A stretch of DNA of 64,000 bases from Plumapathes pennacea (Eukaryota > Cnidaria > Anthozoa > Antipatharia > Myriopathidae): the NCBI GenBank assembly GCA_964036295.1, contig OZ038464.1:616001-680000 (forward strand), given 5' to 3'. The stretch's first letter is position 1. The number at the start of each line of letters is the position of its first letter. The position numbers and the translations under genes are program-made. Positions 1-9,860 of this stretch are shown piece by piece. The notes under the pieces were generated by a model that saw only the letters and a program-made list of their open reading frames with translations, was not told where the DNA came from and did no database searches.

Positions 1-3000
1 GTCGTACTCGTTATGGTCCTGTGGACTACAGCGGAACTCTGTATATGAAAGGAAAGGAAGGCTCAGACTATATTGGAGTTGTGTTTGGCTACCAGTCCAA
101 CAGGAAGTTCTACGTTGTCATGTGGAGACGAGAAAACCTGAACTACGCAGACTCGAACAGCAACGCAGGAATCAAAGGACTTCAGCTCAAGGTGCTGTTG
201 TCGCCTGTTCTCGTGCCTTACATTCTCGGTATTCGTGTCTTATTCGTCGATATTCGTGTTGTGTTCGTCGGTATCCGTGTCTTGCTCGTCAGTATTCGTT
301 TCTTGATTTGGCACTATTTTTGGCCATTGTGTTTATTGTTTACTGGTTTGTTTACTTATCTACTTAACGTCCGGTGTTCGGCTTTTTATTGCATTCTGAA
401 TATCTTCTAATTCTTGTCCAGTTGGTGAATTCTAAGACTGGCCCTCATGTACGCTTGGCTGAAGCGTTGTGGCATTCAGGGGACACATCTAACCAAGTAA
501 GCCTGGTCATCTCTTTAGAGCAACAACAGACGTCATCTGATTAAGTTGCTTTACTTATGTAAACCAGAAACAGCGTCCATAAGCACCAAATTTTAGACTA
601 ACATTGTTGCTCCCCTCCCCCTCCCCCACAGGTGACTCTGTTGTGGCAGGATCCTAAGATGGCGGGCTGGAAGCATAAGACCTCGTATTCATTCCACGTG
701 ACCCACAGACCCTCTATCGGACTCATCAGGTTTGTTTAGCGTGTTGAACCTGATTTACCTGTTGTGTCCAGCTGACTGTGATGTATTTGTCGTACCCAGG
801 GTGTATATCAATCGTGGCGAAGAGGTGCTGACAGACTCGGGAGACATCTATGACATCACACTGACCGGGGGAAGACTGGGAATGATTGCGTTTGGCCAGC
901 AAGACGTCATCTGGTCCAGATTAGAAGCCAAGTGCAGTGACAGGTAGGAAACTGTTCCTGGATGAATTTGAAGAAAGATTGCTCAAACAAGAGAAATGCG
1001 TGAACCAGTGCTGTGATCTCCATTTTAACTGTTTGTTTGTTTGTCTGTCTGTCTGTTCCTTCAGAGTCAACACTGCGCTGCTGTTTGACGGGGAGAATGA
1101 TCACGTGGTTCTACCGTCCATTCAGACGCTTGGACTCACGGACAGCTTTACTATCAGCGCCTGGGTCAACATGGCAGCGGATTACCCCATGACGAGCATG
1201 CCCATTGTGTGCAGTCTAGACGCGACTCTTTGTCTTTACCTGAAAAGCAGGTGTGTACTGAAACGAGGCTCGCTTTAATATGAAAACGAGGCTCGCTCAA
1301 TTATGGAAGTCTGTGCATTACTCTTGTACTTTGTTCACTGGCAGACGCGTGCACGGCATTCTGGGTAGCAATAACGTGGAAGGACGCGAGGGCCTGGAGG
1401 CCAACACGTGGCAACACGTGGCTCTCAGATTTGACGCTCAGCGTAAGTGACACACCTCCGGGTGAGAGAGAGAGAGTGACAGGTGTCAATCAACAATAGA
1501 CCAATTGGACACAACATCATTTAACTGGTTCTAACGGTGCTTTCTTTTAGGACACGAACTTGAAGTTTTTGTCAATGGCTCGTCTGTGGGGAAGTCGTCG
1601 GACGTCACGCCATACAAATGGGTAAGTCGACTTACATCCCGCACCACTGTCACGACCAACTGAACCAACCAATTAACTAACAAAATAAACAGCAACACAA
1701 ATAACCCCAACAAAACCCACTGTCACGACCAACTGAACAACCAACTAACAAAATAAACAACAAAACAACTGAACATCCATCTAATCAACCAAACAACCAA
1801 CAAAATATACAACAAAACAACTAACCCAACAAAACCCTCTGTCATGACCAACTGAACAACCATCTAATCAACCAAACAACCAACAAAATAAACAAAACAA
1901 CCACCCCCAACAAAGCCCACTGTCATGACCAACTAAACAACAAAACAAGCAACAAAACAAGCGACAAAGCAACTAACCTAACAAAACTCCGTCACGTCCA
2001 ACTGAACAACCATCTAATCAACCAACAAAATAGGCAACAAAACAACTAACCCAACAAAACCCACTGCCGCGACCAACTGAACAACCATTTAATCAACCAA
2101 ACAACCAGTAACTAACAAAATAAACAACTAACCCAACAAAACAAGAAAACGGAATTGGTGCAGGTGAGAACTTTCTTGTGGAGTTCACTATAATTCACCG
2201 TATTGACTATACTTTACTGTATTCACTTCACAGCAGCCAAATGCGGCACTATATATCGGTACAGACGGCCAACATTACCTGAACGGGACTTTGGATGATG
2301 TGAGTTAATGCACACGCATATTACAGCATACATTCATGCATGCATGCATGCATGCATGCATGCCAACATACATACATACATAACACATAATACAAAGTTA
2401 CATAAACAATATTGCTCCTGACTGGTTACATTACAATGAATATCATTCTCAACGGACTATGAAATATTACAGGCTCCTGAACATCAATACGCGTGCAAAA
2501 TGAACACATGCGTACACAACCGCGCTATATATGACAATTATTGTCGCGTGCTTTTTACGTATCAGATCCAAGACACGATCGCACTTCACACTCAGTACAC
2601 GGTAGAGCATACTCGACACAGCACTTGAGTTCTACCAACAAACATACAGGCAGGATTGATCACAAGCCTTGTCACGGTTCTCTCATCGTAGGTAACGTTG
2701 TGGGGGGTCCGCGTTCCCGACGACGAGATTGGACATTTTCTGAAGTTAGCCGGGCTGACGTGGCCCATTCACAAGGGACTGGTGCGGGCTCATTACAACA
2801 TGGAGGGGATACACGGCACGTTACTAACGGATCACAGTGGAAATCATTACCATGGCAACCTGATGGGTGGACCAATCGTCATTCCTGTGAGTGATACTCC
2901 ATTTTGGTCTCTTACTTTGCTTGCCTTATTCTATGTCGTTTATAAGCTCGGCTGTTATATCAAGAAACTTTCCTTATTTTATACGTCGGTTATATACTCG

Positions 3001-3196
3001 ACTTTATATCGAGGAATTCTCTCGAACTGCTTGATCTGCAAGGTTCCACCAGCAGTAAAGCTATATTGTGACGTCATCCACTATCGTCTGTCTAATTTCC
3101 CAGAGTTCCGTGGACAAGAACCGTTTCGTCATCACCTTTCCCAACAATAGACGGAAGAGATGGGCAATCTGGCCTGAGAGACACTCGGAGCTGTGA
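1..3196 (+). CDS. Thrombospondin C-terminal domain plus laminin-G-like domain protein (3' ten exons; 5' end outside window)
   Basis: Exons read in one consistent phase: 1-191, 422-496, 632-729, 800-943, 1065-1250, 1345-1442, 1551-1621, 2234-2299, 2692-2886 and 3104-3196 (stop TGA 3194-3196). All introns are GT-AG, and about 404 residues lie in the window. Exons 1-4 encode the end of a thrombospondin C-terminal beta-sandwich: [55 protein letters not shown] and a final Cys (AKCSDR) match the family closely. Exons 5-9 encode a laminin-G/pentraxin-like jelly roll: [48 protein letters not shown] and [13 protein letters not shown] basic tail ([17 protein letters not shown]) ends the protein. Thrombospondins are secreted, calcium-binding matrix glycoproteins, so this one is probably extracellular. 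Classical vertebrate thrombospondins end at the C-terminal domain; the added LamG domain is unusual. Exon 8 may start at 2237 instead of 2234, because the acceptor reads CAGCAG. Confidence 0.88.
230..302 (+). repeat. 21-bp tandem repeat in intron
   Basis: About 3.5 copies of a 21-bp unit of the type tattcgtgtcttattcgtcg lie in the first intron seen of the thrombospondin-like gene. Copies differ at a few positions. No function is apparent. Confidence 0.75.
1640..2150 (+). repeat. Degenerate A/C-rich intronic minisatellite
   Basis: The intron at 1622-2233 is filled by irregular copies of a unit built from blocks such as ctgtcacgaccaactgaac, aaccaaacaaccaacaaaat and aacaactaacccaacaaaac. The 'gtca(c/t)gaccaact' marker recurs near 1643, 1719, 1837, 1917, 1987 and 2061, so the period varies from about 70 to 120 bp. 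The strand is strongly poor in G and T. It probably expanded by slippage or unequal exchange. Confidence 0.8.
2335..2381 (+). repeat. (ATGC)n / (CATA)n microsatellite
   Basis: A run of alternating catg/atgc tetranucleotides at 2335-2363 is followed by catacatacata to about 2381, within the intron after exon 8 (2300-2691) of the thrombospondin-like gene. The remainder of that intron shows nothing else recognisable. Confidence 0.85.
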
Positions 3197-3330
3197 CGTG
3201 ACATTTTTAGCCTGCTGTAACGGAGCGGTAACGTGACAATTTTGGTCTGCCGTGACTTGGAGCTGTACAGTGTAATTCTTTGCTCTGTGAGAGAGCTGTG
3301 AAGTGGTATTCTTTGCTCTACTGTGACAAA
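3188..3330 (+). repeat. About 35-bp tandem repeat spanning the stop codon and 3' UTR
   Basis: Four imperfect units start near 3188, 3223, 3260 and 3293, each with a gagctgtgacgtgacattt-like core followed by a ttgctctgctgtgac-like part. The thrombospondin stop codon (GAG CTG TGA) lies in the first unit, so the repeat grew from the gene's own terminus or invaded it. Confidence 0.6.
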
Positions 3331-3581
3331 TCTATGACATGCGTTCCATAAGGAACCGACCTGTAAGGATTTCCTTTTCTGACTGAGTCCGCTGATGACA
3401 ATTTCTGCAGGTTGTTTAATCTCTCTTTATCAATAAGGTAGCTTCATGTTCTAGTAAATATGTCATTTTTATTTCCAAGCTATCTACTAATTGTTATATG
3501 TACATTTTGCAATGAGGGTCAACAGTTGCATTTCAAATTCATACATACAACATTTTGACTATGCAAAGTTGTATATAGAGG

Positions 3582-3930
3582 TTATTACACGGGAAGGAGT
3601 GCAATACGGCGGAGTATTTTTACGAGTCGGTTTTATTTTTTCGAGCCTGCTTCAGGCGAGAAAAAATAAAACTGACGAGTAAAAATACAGCCGTGTTGCA
3701 CGACTTTTCGTGTAATAAATTGTTTATTATACGACAAACGAAGCAGGGCAAACGTTCTCGCCGCGCGCAAAATGGAACAAAAAATGACGCGTTCGTAAAC
3801 TTTGCTTGCGAAAATTGATCACGTAAGCTAATAAACCAGTTGATCTGGTTCTTGACGAGTGCAATACGCTCCCATCTTTGCACTCGTTTTGGCCCGTATT
3901 TGCACTCGAAAATTTGCACTCGTGTAATAA
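3582..3930. mobile_element. Nested foldback element with TTATTACACG termini
   Basis: TTATTACACG at 3582-3591 is matched by its inverse CGTGTAATAA at 3709-3718 and again at 3921-3930. The inner 137 bp is an almost complete inverted repeat centred near 3650: the left arm carries tatttttacgagtcggtttt and the right arm aaaactgacgagtaaaaata. The outer part holds several ttgcactcg motifs, some inverted. No transposase frame is visible, which fits a non-autonomous foldback or MITE. The remaining intergenic sequence at 3331-3581 and 3931-4114 shows no gene or clear repeat. Confidence 0.7.
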
Positions 3931-4114
3931 AGAGTAGTATTGCTGTCCAAGTCCTGTACTGATTGTGCGGGTTATATTAGTTCAGCCTGTTCTTGATCCC
4001 TGAGATGATGGTATTCATTGTTTGAGATATTGGTTTGAATATAATTGTAAGATGCACCGTTTGGTTCGACCTGTAAAAAGAACACAGGTGCAGTCACATG
4101 TAAGTTATAGCTCT

Positions 4115-4356
4115 GGGCCCGGTTTTTTGAAAGCCGATTAAGCTAATCCAGGATTAACGAAATTTATTCTCTCGACCTCTCTGCCAATAAACTGTACGGT
4201 TTTGTTCAAAGATAGATTAAAAAGCTTGTTCCAGCTTAAGACGTATCAAGGAAGTCGTTGTAGGACGAAACCTTCACATTTTGAAACTTACAAATGACAA
4301 CAAAGTTTAGACCTAATCCAGGATTAGCCTAATCGTCCTTTGAAAAACCGGGGGGC
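4115..4356. mobile_element. MITE with about 40-bp terminal inverted repeats
   Basis: The left end begins gggcccggttttttgaaagc and runs on to ctaatccaggatta. The right end is its imperfect inverse: taatccaggattagc then gtcctttgaaaaaccgggg, ending near 4356. The length is about 242 bp with no coding capacity. It lies downstream of both convergent genes, between the thrombospondin-like 3' end and the FN3 receptor-like 3' end. No target-site duplication was confirmed. Confidence 0.75.
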
Positions 4357-4517
4357 ATAATGGACAAGGTTCAGCTGGCATAAGATTCAAATAACTCAAG
4401 GCAGTGACAACTTAAATTACCAAATAATTTTATAGGAAGTTATTTGTATCTTTATATGTATGACAAGAACCACTTGAAACTTTCAGAAAAGTTCACCAAA
4501 TCACATGAAGGCAATTA

Positions 4518-7500
4518 TTACTTCTCCTGTAAATGTACATGTGAACATGAAACAATTAACACCGTGCATACTGTACCTCAAACTTATTCAGAGGAGGAGG
4601 ACGTGGTTTTTGATCTGATCTTTTGCTGAAGAGCAAAACAAAAACTTGTCACAAATCATGTTAAATGTTGTACATTTTATTGTGAACACTGCATCAGTAA
4701 TCTCAAAGAATATAATAATTTTTTTTAAATGTAGTCAGAATAAATACAGTGCAAACATGACTTGCACATTTTGTCTATAAACATTCCCTCCTATAAAGCT
4801 GCCTGCCAAAGACCAGTGTGGTAAACGAGAGAATTAGATGCAATAGATAAATATTACTTACCAATAAAATATGTATACTCCAATTGCAATGACCACTATA
4901 ACAAGCACTGGTATTAATACTGAAACTGTCACTATCAGTGTCAGATTCTGTGCATCCCCTGGGGAAACTATGTAAGAATAAGTCAATAATTTTACAAACT
5001 TTAAAGGCGTTTTGCAGGATCTGGTCACAACGACTCAAAATTCACAACCTAACTGAAAATTCATCAGCATGAAAACTACTGTGCAAGAAATAATTTTTGA
5101 GTGCTGCCACAAAGTTGAAGTAATGAAAAGAGAGACAGATGCTTAATTTATTTAAACAGAATTTAGCTACATAGTATGGACTTGAAAAATCTGCAAGTGT
5201 ATATTTTTTATGCTCTCTATTTCTGGCACTCAAAAAAGCCTGGGTGGATGAATTCTCAGTTACATGGTGAATTTTGGATCACATGGCATATTTAAACATG
5301 AGCTATGTGAGTAAACAATACCAGCATACAGTACATATTACAAGGATCCAAGGGTGCTGCAGGGTGAAACAACACTGACAATGAACAAGGTTGGTACACT
5401 GTAAGAATCAAAGACTGTATAAGTTGTGCAATAGAACCTTGATAAATATCATGTTACAGTAGTTGTCGTGTGCATTACGGAATTGAGCCAATATTAGACT
5501 GTTAGTCAGCCAGCTAGTCAGTCAATCAGTAAGCTGGCAAACTGCCAGTCAGCCAGCCACAGTCAATCATTCAGTCAACCAGCCAGCTTGTCAGTCAGTC
5601 AGTCAGTGAATCAGTGAGCTGGTAAGTCAGTCAGTCAATCAGTAAGCTGGTAAGTTAGTTATTTGGCTATAATTTGTGTTAGTTACCTTTATTATTGGGC
5701 AAAGCTTTTATGAGAAAGCCCTCTCCTGGAACGCTGCATTTCCTCGTGTTACACATCTTCATAAAGACGTGATAATTTTGTCCAGACTGCAGCCCTGGTA
5801 TTACTGTGTTATTCAAGGATGTGTCCCTCACAATCAAAAGAGTGTAGTTAAGTGACATGTCAATTACCGTAGCATTTTCAGTCGAAACTTGCTGGTACGG
5901 CAGATAATACACCTGGAATGAATCTGGCTTTCCAAGCCATGCCCTTTCACCTGGATCCTGAAAACATAAGGTGAAAGAAATAACTTGAACACAGTAAAAA
6001 TATATAATATTATTGAGATGTATGTATGCATTTACTGGGTACATTTGTATCTCCTCTGCATGCCTTTGTTGGATGCAGTAAAACTGTATTTCTTGTTCAG
6101 CCATTTAAAACTCTAATATCACAGGAATACATAAACAACTGCATGTTTGGTCATGGTTATGTGTCAATTCCTGTTTGCTGTGGTGTGCGTCACTGTACCA
6201 CAGCATAACAAGTATTTTATGCACCAGGAAGAAAAAATAATCAGGTATTAATGATTGGTACTTGGATTCTAAACTGCAGCTGTAAACCTGAAAACCTCAA
6301 GAAAATCTAAAATGAAATGCTTACCTTCCATTCAATTGTAACATTCCTGAAAAACGTGTTATCTAAGGTGCGTGATGTGGCATTTACTATTGTAGGTGGC
6401 GGGCTTGGCTCTGTTGGGTGAGATCATAATTTTTTTTTTATAAAATAAATTACATGTATAATTATAAATATAATAAAAATTATTTTGCAACTGTAAATAT
6501 TACTCCTTCCATACTGGTGTAGGCTATATAATGCTAATTGTGAACAGTATATTTAAAACTTTTAACTGATACGCTTTTGAGAAGTACAGTATGTAAAGTC
6601 GAACCAATTTATGCAATGTGAGAAAAGAAAACTCAAATTGAATGATGGCACTTCTTAATTATTCAATTTCTGGATGGAAATGCTACATGATAAGGTCTGG
6701 GGTCCATATGGGGCATAATCATCTTACTGAGGACTTTGGAATTCCTTGGAAATATTTGGACATCCTCAGATATAGTTGTCATCTTAGAAAATCCTGTCAC
6801 TTCCTGGCAATTCCAGGATAGAAATCTCATGCCTTTGGCCAGAAAAAAGTTGGCAAGTACAGTATATTTATACAAGACCAGTACAGCAAACCAAACAGAG
6901 CTTACCTCCCTCTGGAGTGGACACTATCATTGGTCCAATTGTCTCACTGGATGAATGTTTTATTGATGCCCTCAAGTAGAAATGGTAAGTCTTGAAAGCT
7001 TCAATTCCATCTTTCTTATATAATGTTATATGCTGCTGGGATATACCTGGTGAAACAACCTAATTAAACAAAAAAAAACATAAATATAATCAATTATTAT
7101 AAAAAATGATACTAAAATAAGTTATTAATAATAATTATTAAAATATTTATGTTGACTATATTTCCCATAAAAACAAGTAGGCTGGTTTCAAGAAATTATC
7201 AACTAACAATAAATGTTTATTCATGGTAATATTGTGAACAAGTTGTTACATGGTATAATGTTCAGTATTATGTGGTTGGTAGATGTTTTACCAACATGAT
7301 ATTTACTTTACAAACCACACAATACTCTTTAAAACAGACATTATTTACCACACTCTCATGTAAAAGTATCCTGACTGTCCTGCCCTACAAAATTGCCTAC
7401 ACCACATATGACATGAACAGCTCTATTAGCATGACACAGTTTCAAGGGTATACATACCTTGCTAGAATTCTCGCCGTCAGCATAATAAGTTATGTAATAC

Positions 7501-9010
7501 AGGACATCATAACTCGACCAATCTTCACGCTTCTGCCACCTCACTTTGATTTGCTGGTTTTCTGTTGCATTTACCTCAAAGTTAAGAGGAGGCAATGGAG
7601 TAGCTAAAAGTTCACATTAAAAAATCCATTATGATTATATAAACCTTCTGTTTTGAACATTCATACATAAATAACCACTCAGATTATCATTGTTAACATC
7701 AGCTGATTTTATTCTGATGCCAATCTTTCTAGGATGATAAATTCAATGTGATGGTTGCACATAACGTTTTCACATAACAATTTCAGAACAGACATAATAC
7801 ATCAAGTTTATGTCACATAGATTGACCAACATCACGCATCACTTACGTATGACCGGGAACTTTACAAACACAGCAGCACTCTCCACTTGTCCAACCGAAG
7901 TGTTTGCAATGACTGACACATTGTAATTGCAGTATTTATTTAAATGGTTTGTTAATGCATCAGATTGGACTTTGCACTGAAACTTGTCAAAGTTCACATC
8001 ATGATGTTGGATGGTCAGTTGACAGCTGTGTATAGCATCCACACCTTTACCATTACAGCTATTTGCGTGAAACCTCACAGTGTATGACACATTCAGAGCT
8101 GTACCAGTAGCCTGGGGGTTCTTTGGGACTTGCCAATGAACGTAATATTGACGATTATTTACTTCCATTATATTTACCCAAACTTGTTCAGGTTTCTGTG
8201 GCAACCCTATTGCATGAAAATTAACAATATTTAACATACAAATTCAAGCAAAGCAACTAACTGCGTATGGCAATGCTTTTTATCCAAGGAGTTCCTAAAT
8301 CAATTATAGCAGAAGGAAGTTTTTGAGATATAGTAATACTGACTACAATACACTATACATACTTTCATTGTAGTACAAATACTGTATAAAATGTACATAC
8401 AAATATATTAAACTATACTGTACAATGACATGCAATCTATACCCATCGGGTGTTTAAAACTGCTAAATGCTAATGATCAGCAAATATTAGAATTATAAAA
8501 AACCCAACCAGAATCACATTTTAGAGTCTCAATTCCTAGAAATTATTTATCCAACTTGTTTGACCGATCGCGACTGTTTCTTCGCACAACAGCAAAGAAA
8601 ACAACAAAGACATAATATTACAATGTTTGACCGAAATAACAGTGTATTCTTATTATAAATACGTGTATTTTTGCACGGGGGTACATGTGTCACAATGTGA
8701 AAGTAGTTCAAACTGTCGATGATGGATATCGATATCAAAAATCTCAAAACTGCTACGAGAAATGTCAACACATGACAACCACAGCAACTACTGAAATGTG
8801 GAAATACTTCGTTCTGAACCGAATATGTTATGGAACGAAACAAGCGACATTCAAAATACTGTATGGAGGAAATATCATGTAAAAATTACCTGACGATTAA
8901 ATCACAAAAACAGCGACTTTAGAAGACTTACCGCCAACAGCATCCTCGCTACAAACAGCCACAAATTCAACAATTGAAATGACAACCCCAAGCAATCGCG
9001 ATTTAAACAT
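4518..9010 (-). CDS. Type I membrane protein with three fibronectin-III-like domains (nine exons, complete)
   Basis: Minus-strand exons in order: 9010-8932, 8206-7847, 7603-7458, 7059-6906, 6410-6325, 5957-5687, 4958-4862, 4625-4577 and 4526-4518. They sum to 1251 nt (416 residues plus TAA), with every phase matching and all introns GT-AG. The start MFKSRLLGVVISIVEFVAVC gives a signal peptide. Domain 1 (about 30-145) holds four Cys; domain 2 starts PTPLPPLNFEV; domain 3 starts EPSPPPTIVNA. About ten Asn-X-Ser/Thr sites lie outside the membrane. A span (LIVTVSVLIPVLVIVVIAIG) is followed by a roughly 20-residue tail beginning CKRSDQKPRPPPLN, whose PRPPPL is SH3-ligand-like. No kinase or WSXWS motif was seen, so 'cytokine-receptor-like' is only a possibility; cell-surface adhesion or receptor is the safe call. 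The largest introns (8207-8931, 4959-5686) show no other gene. The start codon lies about 145 bp from the satellite array. Confidence 0.83.
5507..5652 (+). repeat. CAGT/CAGC-rich simple tandem repeat
   Basis: Repeated cagt, cagc and caat tetranucleotides, with recurring segments such as gtcagtcaatcagtaagctg, lie in the intron just downstream of the third FN3 exon. This is a typical slippage-derived minisatellite. Confidence 0.75.
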
Positions 9011-9154
9011 AATCGGCACAATATCTCGAGGAAACGATCTGTTTTTCCGAGAAACTTCACTTTCAGCATCTCGCCTTCGAAGAGGGCTGGTGACGAATTC
9101 CGAATTTTTCCGGAAACGATCGGGAAAATTCCGACGATATTTTCGTGGCAACCA
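9011..9154 (-). promoter_or_regulatory. Presumed 5' flank of the FN3 gene, squeezed against the satellite
   Basis: These 144 bases separate the FN3 gene start codon from the first recognisable satellite sequence. They are not satellite and contain small dyads (ttccgaatttttccggaa; gggaaaattccgac). No TATA box was seen. Calling it a promoter is inference from position only. Confidence 0.35.
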
Positions 9155-9860
9155 TCGACAAATTAAAGCATCACACCTCTCGAGCAAAGGAGCCAAAATA
9201 TTAAGCTGCTATATCTCGCCAACGAACGAAAATAGACAACGCAAATGTATTGCAAAAAGTCTTGTTATAGTCCAAGGAAGGTTCCTGAACGCTTCAAGAG
9301 TTTTCAAATTTTGACAAAAGAACCCTGTGTTACAGTCATAGTATTTTGTGAAAATCCGGTCATTTTATGACCTCAAAATCGCATGAAACTTTCAGGAAAA
9401 GTTCGCTTCACTATACCGACGGTTTCTGCATAGTTTTTGTAAACTTTAAGCCCGCGCGTCGTAAGAAATTACAGCAAATTGGAGAAAATCATGCACTAAT
9501 TAAAACATCACACCTCTCGAGCAAAAGAGCCAAATTTAAGCTGCTATATCTCGCCAACGGATGACGATAAATAAAGCAAATGTATTGCAAAAAGTCTTGT
9601 TATAGTCCAAGACAGGATCCCTCAAATTCTCAAGAATTTTCAATCTTTTGACAAAAAACCCTGCGTTATACCCTTAGAATTGAGTCCGATCATATTATGA
9701 CCATCTCAGGATCGCATGAAACTCTTAGGAAGCATTCCTGGAACTATGCCGACGGTGTTTGCATAGTTTTTGTAAACTTTAAGCCCGTGCGTCGCGAGAA
9801 ATAACAGCAAATCATCGACTAATTAAAACATCACACAATTCATAGTTTTAAGCGGTTTAA
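9155..9860 (+). repeat. Left edge of the satellite: diverged subtype units
   Basis: About two units related to the 338-bp satellite but clearly diverged. They carry gtcgtaagaaattacagcaa (or gcgagaaataacagcaaatc) where core units have gtcgtcagatattcgagaaa, 'ccggtcattt' where core units have 'ccaagatttt', and in the last unit 'catagttttaagcggtttta' in place of the ggagcc...gctcc hairpin. These features recur in the units at 52029-53817 on the far side. Confidence 0.85.

Noticed and set aside
907-1713. Minus-strand frames opposite the thrombospondin-like exons
   Set aside because: They overlap exons with strong family matches on the plus strand and contain no recognisable domain.
8932-9196. A longer N-terminus for the FN3 gene starting in the satellite edge
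   Set aside because: The extension is Arg-rich, reads into repeat DNA and would bury the signal peptide; the start at 9010 gives a normal signal sequence.
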